Source: CBDCXE01 sp965223725 [NCBI: Nitrospinota bacterium] (GTDB taxonomy: Bacteria > Nitrospinota_A > UBA7883). From it: a stretch of DNA of 64,000 nucleotides. Below are positions 35,923 to 43,743 of this stretch, in pieces. The position numbers and the translations under genes were made by a program. The first letter of the stretch is position 1. Each line of letters starts with the position of its first letter. Below the pieces are notes generated by a model. It did not search any database, had not been told where the DNA came from, and was given only the letters and a program-made list of their open reading frames with translations. The stretch lies in contig CBDCXE010000003.1 of assembly GCA_965223725.1 (NCBI GenBank), positions 1 to 64,000 on the forward strand, in the 5' to 3' direction.

Positions 35923-36045
35923 ATGAATAAATTGGATGAAGCTTTTGCAGAGAGTAGCTATTTGGTTGGCTTTATATCACTGTTTCCGATACTTATTGGA
36001 TTTTTCATGCTCACAATGCTGTTGGCAACGATAACAACATCGTGA
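35923..36045 (+). CDS. 40-residue single-helix membrane protein, paralogue 2
   Basis: The product is MNKLDEAFAESSYLVGFISL followed by FPILIGFFMLTMLLATITTS. It has the same length and helix position as the preceding gene and clearly derives from a duplication. AGAAGGAG precedes the ATG at a suitable distance. The spacing of 36 bp between the two genes fits a common transcript from the sigma-54 promoter. Confidence 0.7.
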   Translation: MNKLDEAFAESSYLVGFISLFPILIGFFMLTMLLATITTS

Positions 36046-36081
36046 TAACAGTTGGGTCGGATCCTTTTTGGAGGAAATAGA

Positions 36082-36168
36082 ATGGTAATATTTACAAATC
36101 AGTTGGCTTTTGGTTCCTTCGTGATCTTGTATGTCTGGGTACTTCTTGCCAGCCCAATATTCCAGTAA
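36082..36168 (+). CDS. 28-residue hydrophobic peptide, third gene of the sigma-54 operon
   Basis: The product MVIFTNQLAFGSFVILYVWV plus LLASPIFQ is almost entirely hydrophobic and could form one membrane helix. A strong TTTGGAGG is placed eight bases before the ATG, which is the main argument that it is translated. It is not similar to the two preceding peptides. Function unknown. Confidence 0.6.
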   Translation: MVIFTNQLAFGSFVILYVWVLLASPIFQ

Positions 36169-36206
36169 TCGCGTTTAAAAAATTTGCGAGGTTATTCACT
36201 CCTCCA

Positions 36207-36276
36207 GCCTGCATTTACAGATCCTGCAAAGGCGGCGACAGCCGCCACGTCAGGATCATCCAAGCTCTGCGCAGGC
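36207..36276 (+). ncRNA. Nested three-stem structured element
   Basis: Three nested perfect stems can be drawn: GCCTGC/GCAGGC (36207-36212 with 36271-36276), GATCCTG/CAGGATC (36220-36226 with 36251-36257) and GGCGGC/GCCGCC (36231-36236 with 36241-36246, four-base loop). It begins 38 bp after the third small gene. It may be a 3' UTR stabiliser, an sRNA, or one state of a switch with the overlapping terminator. Confidence 0.55.
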
Positions 36277-36295
36277 TCAATCGGCCTGTCTTTTC
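36272..36295 (+). terminator. Intrinsic terminator overlapping the structured element
   Basis: CAGGC at 36272-36276 pairs with GCCTG at 36284-36288 across a seven-base loop, followed by TCTTTTC. The left arm is also the right arm of the outer stem of the nested element, so the two structures exclude each other. Confidence 0.55.
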
Positions 36296-36404
36296 AATAG
36301 CGCTAGCTTTACTTTTATTAATATACCAATACCGGGTGTAACATAGTTGGCCGAAATGCAATATAATTACCGATGAATTAATATTATGAGGGGTTCGCAG
36401 GTAA

Positions 36405-37037
36405 TTGAATCAACGCAGGGGCGAAAGGCCCCGCCAACATAACAGCCGGACCGAAAAACATTTGGTCATCCTTGTCATATACACTCTGCTTGTATATGGC
36501 TCTCTATGGATCGCAAGGCCCGCCAGCGACTATTTGCGTGAGCGCGCCCTTATGGTGCCGGTTATTTTAACCATATTTACCATTGTGTTCATGACCCTTG
36601 TTTATTTATTTGCGGCGAAGTTCAATAGAAGTAAAACACTTTCGGTTGGTCTGTTGGTTGTTGTCACGACCGTAGCCGGTTTTACCATACTAAAGGTGAT
36701 CGAAACGCCGGAAGAGAGCATCCATTTTCTGGAGTATGGAGTGCTTGGCTTCCTGGCGTATCAACTGTTTGCCAGCAAATATAAAGGTGTGGCGCCTTAT
36801 ATACTGGCCCTATTGTTGACCGCGGCGTTGGGCTGGATCGACGAGGGGATACAATCTTTCATCCCAAACCGTGGTTACGACCCAAAGGATATCTTTTTCA
36901 ACATTGCTGGTGGAATACTCGGTTTGCTGTTAACATTTCTTGTTCAAAAGTTAACGAAGAATCAAGAAAAAGATAAAATACCGGGATTATCAAAAATTGT
37001 GAACATGGAAAATATAAAACAGAGAGGTAAAAACTAA
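36405..37037 (+). CDS. VanZ-like membrane protein
   Basis: The 210-residue protein has five hydrophobic helices. The VanZ-family block is present as EESIHFLEYGVLGFLAYQLF and LGWIDEGIQSFIPNRGYDPK, followed by DIFFNIAGGILG. VanZ-like proteins are common membrane proteins of mostly unknown role; VanZ itself affects teicoplanin resistance. The likely start is a TTG at 36405 preceded by GAGGGG at a long distance, so the start is uncertain. The stop is 1 bp before the ACR3 gene, implying coupling. Confidence 0.8.
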   Translation: MNQRRGERPRQHNSRTEKHLVILVIYTLLVYGSLWIARPASDYLRERALMVPVILTIFTIVFMTLVYLFAAKFNRSKTLSVGLLVVVTTVAGFTILKVIETPEESIHFLEYGVLGFLAYQLFASKYKGVAPYILALLLTAALGWIDEGIQSFIPNRGYDPKDIFFNIAGGILGLLLTFLVQKLTKNQEKDKIPGLSKIVNMENIKQRGKN

Positions 37038-37038
37038 A

Positions 37039-38115
37039 ATGAGTTTGTTCGAACGTTATTTAACATTGTGGGTCCTGCTTTGCATCCCTGCCGGCATCGG
37101 CCTTGGTCATTGGTATCCTTCGCTGTTCCAGTCGATAGGCAGTCTGGAAATGGCGCATATCAACCTGCCTGTGGCGGTTCTGATCTGGCTGATGATAATA
37201 CCGATGCTTTTAAAAATAGACCTGAAATCATTGAAAAAAGTACAAAGCTACTGGCCCGGTGTTTCTGTGACACTGTTGGTTAATTGGGCGATCAAGCCGT
37301 TCTCCATGGCGGCGTTGGGTTGGTTGTTGATTGGCGTTCTGTTTCGTCCATGGTTGCCGGTGGACCAGATCGACTCTTATATAGCCGGGTTGATACTGTT
37401 GGCCGCCGCGCCATGCACCGCCATGGTGTTTGTGTGGAGTCATCTGATGCGTGGAGAGCCGCACTTCACCTTATCTCAAGTGGCGTTGAACGATGTAATA
37501 ATGGTCTTCGCGTTCGCTCCGATTGTCGGGCTCCTCCTTGGGCTATCGAGCATCACAATACCATGGGAAACCCTTCTGCTGTCTGTGGCGCTGTATATCG
37601 TGGCTCCGTTGATAATGGCCAATATATGGCGCAAAATATTGCTGGACAAAGATGATGGTTCCAAACGTTTGGCGCAGACTATAAAGAAGTTGCATCCATT
37701 ATCACTAATGGCTCTGCTAGCCACTCTTGTATTGCTGTTTGGCTTTCAAGGTGTTCAGATTATAGCAAAACCGTTGATTATAGCCATACTTGCCGTACCG
37801 ATATTTATACAGGTTTTGTTTAATTCCGGCATCGCATATGGGCTAAACCGTGTTGTCCGGTCACCCCACTGTGTTGCCGGCCCTTCCGCGCTTATCGGCG
37901 CCAGCAACTTTTTCGAACTGGCTGTGGCGACTGCCATTGCCCTGTTCGGGTTCGATTCCGGCGCGGCGCTGGCCACTGTGGTCGGCGTATTGATAGAAGT
38001 GCCTGTGATGTTGTTGGCGGTCAAGGTGGTAAATGGAACACAAGGATGGTACGAGCGGCGTGACGGTGTGGAACCGTATGAAACATGTTGTCCTGCAAGC
38101 GCCCAGGTTTCATAG
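37039..38115 (+). CDS. Arsenite efflux transporter, ACR3 family
   Basis: ACR3 proteins export arsenite, usually by exchange with protons. The 358-residue protein has ten hydrophobic helices and the conserved Cys segment LAAAPCTAMVFVWSHLMRGE, followed by TLSQVALNDVIMVFAFAP. GASNFFELAVATAIALFG near the C-terminus is also family-typical. The tail contains an extra Cys pair (ETCCPASAQ). Unlike most acr3 genes it has no arsR or arsC directly beside it; the ArsR gene lies 6 kb upstream with another permease. Confidence 0.92.
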   Translation: MSLFERYLTLWVLLCIPAGIGLGHWYPSLFQSIGSLEMAHINLPVAVLIWLMIIPMLLKIDLKSLKKVQSYWPGVSVTLLVNWAIKPFSMAALGWLLIGVLFRPWLPVDQIDSYIAGLILLAAAPCTAMVFVWSHLMRGEPHFTLSQVALNDVIMVFAFAPIVGLLLGLSSITIPWETLLLSVALYIVAPLIMANIWRKILLDKDDGSKRLAQTIKKLHPLSLMALLATLVLLFGFQGVQIIAKPLIIAILAVPIFIQVLFNSGIAYGLNRVVRSPHCVAGPSALIGASNFFELAVATAIALFGFDSGAALATVVGVLIEVPVMLLAVKVVNGTQGWYERRDGVEPYETCCPASAQVS

Positions 38116-38173
38116 GGTTTATTTGCAGGTCGCTGATTTGTCATGGTAAACGATTCATAAGCATTAAAGTGTT

Positions 38174-39019
38174 ATGAAGAGGGTGGCCTGTTTCCTGTCA
38201 CTGGTTATCTTTGTTGCGTTGGCGCCTGCGCTGGCGCAGGCGGATCAGGCGAAATTTCATTTCATAGATGTGGGCGATGGTGACTCTATCCTGATAGAGG
38301 TGGATAAAGTGCCAAAGCGTTGGGCATTGGTGGACACCGGCAACCTTATATCCGGGCGGAAAGTGGCCGAATATATGAAAAGCAGGGGTGTAGATCGCCT
38401 CGATTATCTAATATTATCTCATGCACATATGGATCATACCGGGGGAGCGTTTCTGATCGCTCAATCGATGGATATTGGGGCAATCTACGATAATGGAGAG
38501 CCATTGACCGACCCGCCAGATAACCGCGACTATTACAAATGGTACATAAAGCTTCTGCGCGAAAAAGATAACTATGGCAGGTTGAAAGCGGGAGACAAAC
38601 TGAGCCTGGACGCCCTTTCGATAAATGTGATTTGGCCCGACGAAAACATGGATAACCGTGACTATAACGAAAACTCGCTGGTTCTGCAGCTTGGCTTCGG
38701 TAAATTCCGATTGTTGCTTATGGGGGACCTGCCTGTCTCTGGAGAATCGATGTTGATAAAATCAGACGTAAATTTAAAATCGGATGTTCTGAAAGCTGGT
38801 CACCATGGCGCTTCCGACTGTTGTCAAGAGGCGTTTTTAAAAGCTGCCGACCCTGCAGTTGCAATTGTCAGTGTTGGCGCGGATAACAGCCTGGGTTACC
38901 CTTCATCAAATGTAATTAAAAGGATCGAAAATGCTGGCGTGAAATTGCTCCGAACCGACAAGGATGGAACGATTGTAGTTGTGGTGGATGATAATGGAAA
39001 ATATAAAATAATCCCATAA
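38174..39019 (+). CDS. Exported ComEC-like metallo-beta-lactamase-fold hydrolase
   Basis: The 281-residue protein has a signal peptide (VALAPALAQA) and a metallo-beta-lactamase domain with LILSHAHMDHTGGAF, VDTG near the N-terminus and LKAGHHGASD late in the chain. This is the arrangement of the C-terminal domain of ComEC, here as a stand-alone secreted protein. Such proteins may degrade DNA or other phosphoesters in the periplasm or outside the cell. The substrate is not shown. Confidence 0.88.
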   Translation: MKRVACFLSLVIFVALAPALAQADQAKFHFIDVGDGDSILIEVDKVPKRWALVDTGNLISGRKVAEYMKSRGVDRLDYLILSHAHMDHTGGAFLIAQSMDIGAIYDNGEPLTDPPDNRDYYKWYIKLLREKDNYGRLKAGDKLSLDALSINVIWPDENMDNRDYNENSLVLQLGFGKFRLLLMGDLPVSGESMLIKSDVNLKSDVLKAGHHGASDCCQEAFLKAADPAVAIVSVGADNSLGYPSSNVIKRIENAGVKLLRTDKDGTIVVVVDDNGKYKIIP

Positions 39020-39178
39020 AACAGATAAACTAAATGCGACTATGTGACGATATAAAATATAATAAAGCTATTTGAAGATCAACAAAACGGGGAAAAACAG
39101 TTAGATGAACGCGAAGCATAATCGCCACTTGCCCATCATTTCTTATTGTTTTGATGTAAAGGCGTCCGATTTGCCGCA

Positions 39179-40627
39179 ATGATAAAAAAGCATTCGCATC
39201 ATGAAAGCGCATACCTGTCCATGTTTCTGGATGCGCTTATCGCGATTGTTGCATTCAGCCTTGCGCTGACAGTAAGGGCCAACTTCAAGTATATTTATTT
39301 TCTGGATCTATTCCCTAATATACGTTTTGTGACCAATGTGAATCAAAGCTATACTGTGAACGTATGGTTATTGATATTTAGCGTCATTACTTTCCACATT
39401 ATCTATCGCTGGTTTACGGTATATGACCATAGTCAGGAAAAACCTTTGGATAGTATCCTCTGGACATACGCCCAGGCGCAAATCGTTTCTTTCGCTATTA
39501 TTTTTATCACACTTTATATGGTAAAAGTTTTCCACATAAGCAGGCTTTTCATAATCCTGTTCGCCATTTTCAACTTCGCGCTGATTGTCTTAAAGGAGTA
39601 TTTAACGAAAAAAGTTTTGGAGCGAAGACGTCAAAAGGGTGTTGGTGACAGGCACGTTTTAATCGTAGGCTGGGGGGGTGAAGCGATAGAATATATAGAA
39701 TCCCTTCGCTCACTCCGGGGCCTCAACTACAAGATTATCGGAACACTTTACAGCAAGCCGGAAAAGCCCCTTAATTTCATAGGCAACAGGGTTTTGGGTG
39801 ATGTCACCCACCTGAAAAATGTTTTGGAAACTGAAGTTGTGGACGAAGTCGCAGTGGTCAGAACGGGCCACAGATTCGCCGATGTGGAGCAAGTGGTGCA
39901 AACCTGTGAAACATACGGTGTCAGGGTAAGGGTGCTCGACAAATTATTCAATACAACAATAGCAAAGCCATACCTCTCCAGCCTCAACGGTCTGCCGATG
40001 CTCACCTATGAGATGACCAGTGAAGAGTCGTTCCAGCATTTTGTGAAACGGGTCATCGACTTGGCCGGCTCCGCCATTGGGCTTATTACGCTGGCGCCAT
40101 TAATGCTAGCTATTTCCACCGCGATAAAACTGCAAGATGGCGGCCCGGTTTTTTTCCGGCAAACAAGGTCTGGATTAAACGGACGATTGTTTTCACTGTT
40201 CAAATTCCGGTCGATGGAGGTGGATGCGGAGAGTCAACTGGAAGATTTAAGCCATCTTAACGAAGTCGACGGGCCTGTATTTAAAATAAAAAACGATCCC
40301 AGAATCACCCGGCTGGGTAAATTTTTACGTAAAACCAGCCTGGACGAGTTGCCACAGCTGATAAATGTGCTTAAAGGCGAGATGAGCCTGGTGGGGCCCA
40401 GGCCCCCGATTCCGGATGAAGTAGTAAATTACGAAAACTGGCAAAGGCGGAGGTTATCCATGCGGCCCGGTATCACTTGTATCTGGCAGGTTAACGGCAG
40501 AAACGATTTGGATTTTGAAAAATGGATGCAATTAGATCTGGAGTATATAGACAATTGGTCGCTGTTGCTCGATTTCGAGATATTGATCAAAACCATCCCT
40601 GCTGTTTTAAAAGCCGAGGGACATTAA
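39179..40627 (+). CDS. Exopolysaccharide polyprenyl glycosylphosphotransferase (WbaP/PssY type)
   Basis: The enzyme transfers a sugar phosphate to undecaprenyl phosphate, initiating polysaccharide synthesis. The 482-residue protein has four N-terminal membrane helices, a CoA-binding-like Rossmann domain (about 150-270), a fifth hydrophobic segment and the catalytic domain with FRQTRSGLNGRLFSLFKFRS and DELPQLINVLKGEMSLVGPR. It is monocistronic here. It could supply the polymer modified by the AlgI/AlgX-like pair, but there is no direct evidence. Confidence 0.93.
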   Translation: MIKKHSHHESAYLSMFLDALIAIVAFSLALTVRANFKYIYFLDLFPNIRFVTNVNQSYTVNVWLLIFSVITFHIIYRWFTVYDHSQEKPLDSILWTYAQAQIVSFAIIFITLYMVKVFHISRLFIILFAIFNFALIVLKEYLTKKVLERRRQKGVGDRHVLIVGWGGEAIEYIESLRSLRGLNYKIIGTLYSKPEKPLNFIGNRVLGDVTHLKNVLETEVVDEVAVVRTGHRFADVEQVVQTCETYGVRVRVLDKLFNTTIAKPYLSSLNGLPMLTYEMTSEESFQHFVKRVIDLAGSAIGLITLAPLMLAISTAIKLQDGGPVFFRQTRSGLNGRLFSLFKFRSMEVDAESQLEDLSHLNEVDGPVFKIKNDPRITRLGKFLRKTSLDELPQLINVLKGEMSLVGPRPPIPDEVVNYENWQRRRLSMRPGITCIWQVNGRNDLDFEKWMQLDLEYIDNWSLLLDFEILIKTIPAVLKAEGH

Positions 40628-40670
40628 CCAGGAATATAACACCACTGTGCTAGTGATCTTCTGGTCCTGG

Positions 40671-41417
40671 TCAATTTCTCTCGCTGGCCAGCGGTATGCT
40701 CAGTTCACTATCAATTCTTTTAAACATAAGCTCTGTTATGATGATGCTTGGTTTGGCATTGCTCCACCGGTTGCTTTTAATTGTCTGGGCAAACGGCACA
40801 ACCATTATCCTTGTCAGTTCTCCGCGATCCATAACACGGATAGTGTACCTATAACGTACAGGGGCTTTGCCGGCGCCGATAATATTAAGAGATAAAAGAC
40901 CCTTGCCCGCATACGTTGTATCCAGCACCCAACTGGTCACAATAATCCCGCTGGAGCGATCCACAGTGTTTATCGGAAGCTCAAGCAACGATTCTATAAT
41001 ACGGCTCCATACCACATCGAACGGGAGTGTATATTCCTTTTGTATCGCATTGTTGTCATACGTTATGACCTTGACAGGCCTGGCGGAGCTGTCGATAACC
41101 GGAACCAGCGTTTCGTCCGCCTGGTCCTTTACAATTTCAAAATATTTGCTGCCGGTTCTCTTTGCGCCCAGCTCTTTCACACTCACCACCTTCGGCCTGC
41201 TCAGCGCCGTACGTTTGGCGTCTGCAGGAGAGATTGGCGAAGTGGGCTCCTCTTCAAGTCCACCAGGCACCACTTCGGCGCCCTTCTCTTGTTCTCTTTT
41301 CGATTTTGTCTGGTCGGCGTCTTCATTTTTCCATATCAGCCCTTCCGGGATACTGGAACAGCCAGTAAACGAAACAGTGGCGATGAAGAAAACTATCAGT
41401 TTAAGCGCATGATACAT
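40671..41417 (-). CDS. BamC-like outer-membrane lipoprotein
   Basis: The 248-residue product has a signal peptide with lipobox (SFTGCSSIP, Cys at residue 20), a Glu/Lys-rich linker and one alpha-beta domain from about residue 125 (LPFDVVWSRIIESLLELP, then GIIVTSWV). A conserved Trp-Arg pattern and strand order resemble the helix-grip domain of BamC/NlpB, a component of the beta-barrel assembly machine. Similarity is weak, so only a BamC-like lipoprotein is claimed. A hairpin at 40629-40669 separates it from the converging upstream gene. Confidence 0.65.
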   Translation of the reverse strand: MYHALKLIVFFIATVSFTGCSSIPEGLIWKNEDADQTKSKREQEKGAEVVPGGLEEEPTSPISPADAKRTALSRPKVVSVKELGAKRTGSKYFEIVKDQADETLVPVIDSSARPVKVITYDNNAIQKEYTLPFDVVWSRIIESLLELPINTVDRSSGIIVTSWVLDTTYAGKGLLSLNIIGAGKAPVRYRYTIRVMDRGELTRIMVVPFAQTIKSNRWSNAKPSIIITELMFKRIDSELSIPLASERN

Positions 41418-41500
41418 AACAAATATTTTTCCTGTCGATCCTAAATTTACACGAGTGTGATAAGTCTAGGCGCCGTCATAGACGCCGTCAAGCAGAAAAG

Positions 41501-42034
41501 TCAGACCTGCGACATATAGTCAAGACGATAACCAACATAGTTAATGGCGGAAGTGATCAATTTCGCCCTCTCCTCACCAGTCAACCAGCGCTTATGCTTC
41601 GCCGGCGCGCCCATGACCAGCGACCCGGACTCCACCACCCTGTTTTCTGGCACCAAAGAACCGGCGGCTACCATAACATTAGGCTCCAGCCTGGCGCCAT
41701 CCATGATTATCGCGCCCATACCAATCAAAGCGGGTCCTGCAATCTGGCAGCCATGCAGGGTGACGCTGTGGCCCACGGTCACATCATCTCCGATGATCAA
41801 TGGGTGGGTATTGAGGGTCACATGCAGCACAGAGCCATCCTGAATGTTGGTTCGGGCGCCGATCCTTATATAGTTTACATCACCACGGATGGTTACATTG
41901 AACCATACGCTTGATTCCAGGCCGATCTCCACATCACCGATCACCTGGGCGCTATTTTCTACAAAGCAGGTATCGTCTATGTTAGGGGTGATACCTTTCC
42001 AGCTTTTTATCAAAACATTCCTTTCATCAATCAT
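41501..42034 (-). CDS. Gamma-class carbonic anhydrase family protein
   Basis: The 177-residue protein is a left-handed beta-helix of hexapeptide repeats (IGDVEIGLESSVWFNVTIRG). It carries the three zinc His residues of the gamma carbonic anhydrase fold in LHVTLNTHPL and VGHSVTLHGC. It belongs to the YrdA/PaaY/CaiE group, whose carbonic anhydrase activity varies. A stand-alone housekeeping role is likely. Confidence 0.93.
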   Translation of the reverse strand: MIDERNVLIKSWKGITPNIDDTCFVENSAQVIGDVEIGLESSVWFNVTIRGDVNYIRIGARTNIQDGSVLHVTLNTHPLIIGDDVTVGHSVTLHGCQIAGPALIGMGAIIMDGARLEPNVMVAAGSLVPENRVVESGSLVMGAPAKHKRWLTGEERAKLITSAINYVGYRLDYMSQV

Positions 42035-42109
42035 GATTTTATCATAAGTCTGCTTCGGGGCGCTTATGTTCAGCTATAAGCAGGCCGATAACATTATTAG
42101 GATGATCGG

Positions 42110-42298
42110 ATGATAAGCAAGATTGGGATGCAAAAGAAATCATCGAAAAGAGAAAAACTGGTCGAAAAGATCAAGCGCGAGATAAGCGAGAAAACCTATA
42201 ACGTCAAGTCGAAAGAGATTGCCGACAAGATGGCGCAAAAACTGCGCGAAGAAGAAAACAAAACAGATCGCCTGAGGAAAAAGCCATGGTCATCCTGA
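42110..42298 (+). CDS. FlgM-like small protein
   Basis: The 62-residue protein resembles the C-terminal half of the anti-sigma-28 factor FlgM: REKLVEKIKREISEKTYNVK followed by SKEIADKMAQKL. In FlgM this part wraps the flagellar sigma factor. The N-terminal export region is very short. No flagellar gene is in the window, so the assignment rests only on this short pattern. Confidence 0.55.
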   Translation: MISKIGMQKKSSKREKLVEKIKREISEKTYNVKSKEIADKMAQKLREEENKTDRLRKKPWSS

Positions 42299-42303
42299 TC
42301 CAT

Positions 42304-42335
42304 AAAAAAAGCCCCAGCCAGAAAGGCCGGGGCTT
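42304..42335 (-). terminator. Intrinsic terminator of the cytochrome-porin gene
   Basis: A strong stem (AAGCCCC and GCC at 42309-42319 with GGC and GGGGCTT at 42325-42335, one mismatch) is bordered on its low-coordinate side by seven A, which gives a U-tract for transcripts of the reverse strand. It lies 24 bp past the stop at 42359. Confidence 0.85.
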
Positions 42336-42358
42336 AAAAACTTCTTTAGACAAATAAC

Positions 42359-43570
42359 CTAGAAACCACCCATAAGCATAAGGGTGGTAAGGTTGTCATA
42401 AACTCTGCCATCATCAGCAAAGAATGTGTGATCAATACCTAACCGCAGGTTTTGCGCCATGTTGGCAACAACGCCCAAAGTGGTCGCATTCGTGGTCAGA
42501 TCAGAAGGACCACCTTTGCGTGTGTCAGACTGATAAGCGGCTATCAGGTTCCATACACGGTTAACACCCAGGTCAAAAGCAATGCCGAAAGCGTCGCTTT
42601 TGTCATAGATAACGTCATCCGCGCTGACATTTGTATACATCGCCTGCGCTTCCAATGTCATGCCATTGCTAAGCTCGCCCTGGGCCTGGACGTCAACACC
42701 AAAAGATTCGGTCTTGAATTCCTGTTCTGTACCAGCGGCGTTTGGTCCGATTTCCGCGCAATCAACACATTTGGTTTTTCCGGCGGTTCCGAAGATGCCG
42801 ATCATGGTGTCCCAATCATCGCCGATTGTTGGTGTGATCGCTAACCGATAAAGGGTGGACAGGTCCAAACCAGTGTCCACATGCTCGAACGCAGGCCCCC
42901 AAAGGCCCACAGACGCGAACATCATCTCGTTACCAAAGAATAACGAAATACCCTGGGCCGCGCCAGTGCCGATGCCGATGTTCTGCGCCGGGGAATATTC
43001 CCTGCGATGCTCAAGCATTCGGATGGAGCGCAATACGCCTGTGTTGAAAAGCTCCATGCCAAAAAATGGGCCGAGGGCGTCTGTGCTGTAGATCGACACG
43101 CCGGCGTTGCCACCGCCGACCGGGGCGGAGTATACAACTTTACCGGAAGCCCAGCCACCGGGCCATTCAACAGCGTAACCCCAGTTCTCGGCGATTCTGC
43201 CACCGATCCATATGGCGGCTTCGTCAGGAATCTGGAACTCACCGCGCTCTTTGCCTCTTTTGTCAGGCTGTGAATCTTCCCTCTGGTCAGCCACCTGATA
43301 CCGAAGCTTGACAACCACGCTCACCGGCATAACAGCGGGGATAGACAGGTTGTCATCTTCGATCAGGTCTACAGACGCGTCGGTATACCCGCCAAGCTTA
43401 AAAGCTCGACCAAAAGAATTCAGCTTTGGAATGTGCTGAAAATGACAAGCAAAACATGGGTTGCCTGTCTGCCGGGCGAAGCTAGGCACTGCCGCGCCTT
43501 CGTCCGGGGTCGCCACGACGCCCAATGCGGCCATGGCTACGATTGTTAAAAGCGAAAGTGCTTTTTTCAT
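42359..43570 (-). CDS. Cyc2-like outer-membrane cytochrome-porin
   Basis: The 403-residue protein has a signal peptide, then a single haem-binding motif in FARQTGNPCFACHFQHIPKL followed by NSFGRAFKLGGYT. The rest is a succession of amphipathic beta strands ending in Phe, as in a beta-barrel. This N-terminal monohaem domain fused to a porin is the layout of Cyc2, the iron oxidase of neutrophilic and acidophilic Fe(II) oxidisers, and of related extracellular electron-transfer proteins. A second Cys pair (KCVDCAEIG) lies in a loop near residue 270. It is monocistronic, with palindromes upstream and a strong terminator. Function as Fe(II) oxidase is inferred from the layout only. Confidence 0.78.
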   Translation of the reverse strand: MKKALSLLTIVAMAALGVVATPDEGAAVPSFARQTGNPCFACHFQHIPKLNSFGRAFKLGGYTDASVDLIEDDNLSIPAVMPVSVVVKLRYQVADQREDSQPDKRGKERGEFQIPDEAAIWIGGRIAENWGYAVEWPGGWASGKVVYSAPVGGGNAGVSIYSTDALGPFFGMELFNTGVLRSIRMLEHRREYSPAQNIGIGTGAAQGISLFFGNEMMFASVGLWGPAFEHVDTGLDLSTLYRLAITPTIGDDWDTMIGIFGTAGKTKCVDCAEIGPNAAGTEQEFKTESFGVDVQAQGELSNGMTLEAQAMYTNVSADDVIYDKSDAFGIAFDLGVNRVWNLIAAYQSDTRKGGPSDLTTNATTLGVVANMAQNLRLGIDHTFFADDGRVYDNLTTLMLMGGF

Positions 43571-43663
43571 TGGTAGGTCTCCTCTCCTCTATTGTCACAT
43601 AGGGCGAAACCTTCGCCCTCACTTATATCCCCAATTGAAATGTGTCCTCTTGTTATGATATGA

Positions 43664-43714
43664 TACAATAATTTATTGTATTTGTAAACAATTAAATAAC
43701 AAGATGTTATTTAA
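43664..43714 (-). promoter_or_regulatory. Two palindromes upstream of the cytochrome-porin gene
   Basis: TACAATAA-N1-TTATTGTA (8-1-8) at 43664-43680 and TTAAATAACA-N3-TGTTATTTAA (10-3-10, perfect) at 43692-43714 lie between the cytochrome-porin start and the end of amrS. TACAAT can also serve as a -10 on the reverse strand. They look like operators of dimeric regulators. Confidence 0.55.
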
Positions 43715-43743
43715 TTAATGTAACAAAATATCACTATTTATTG

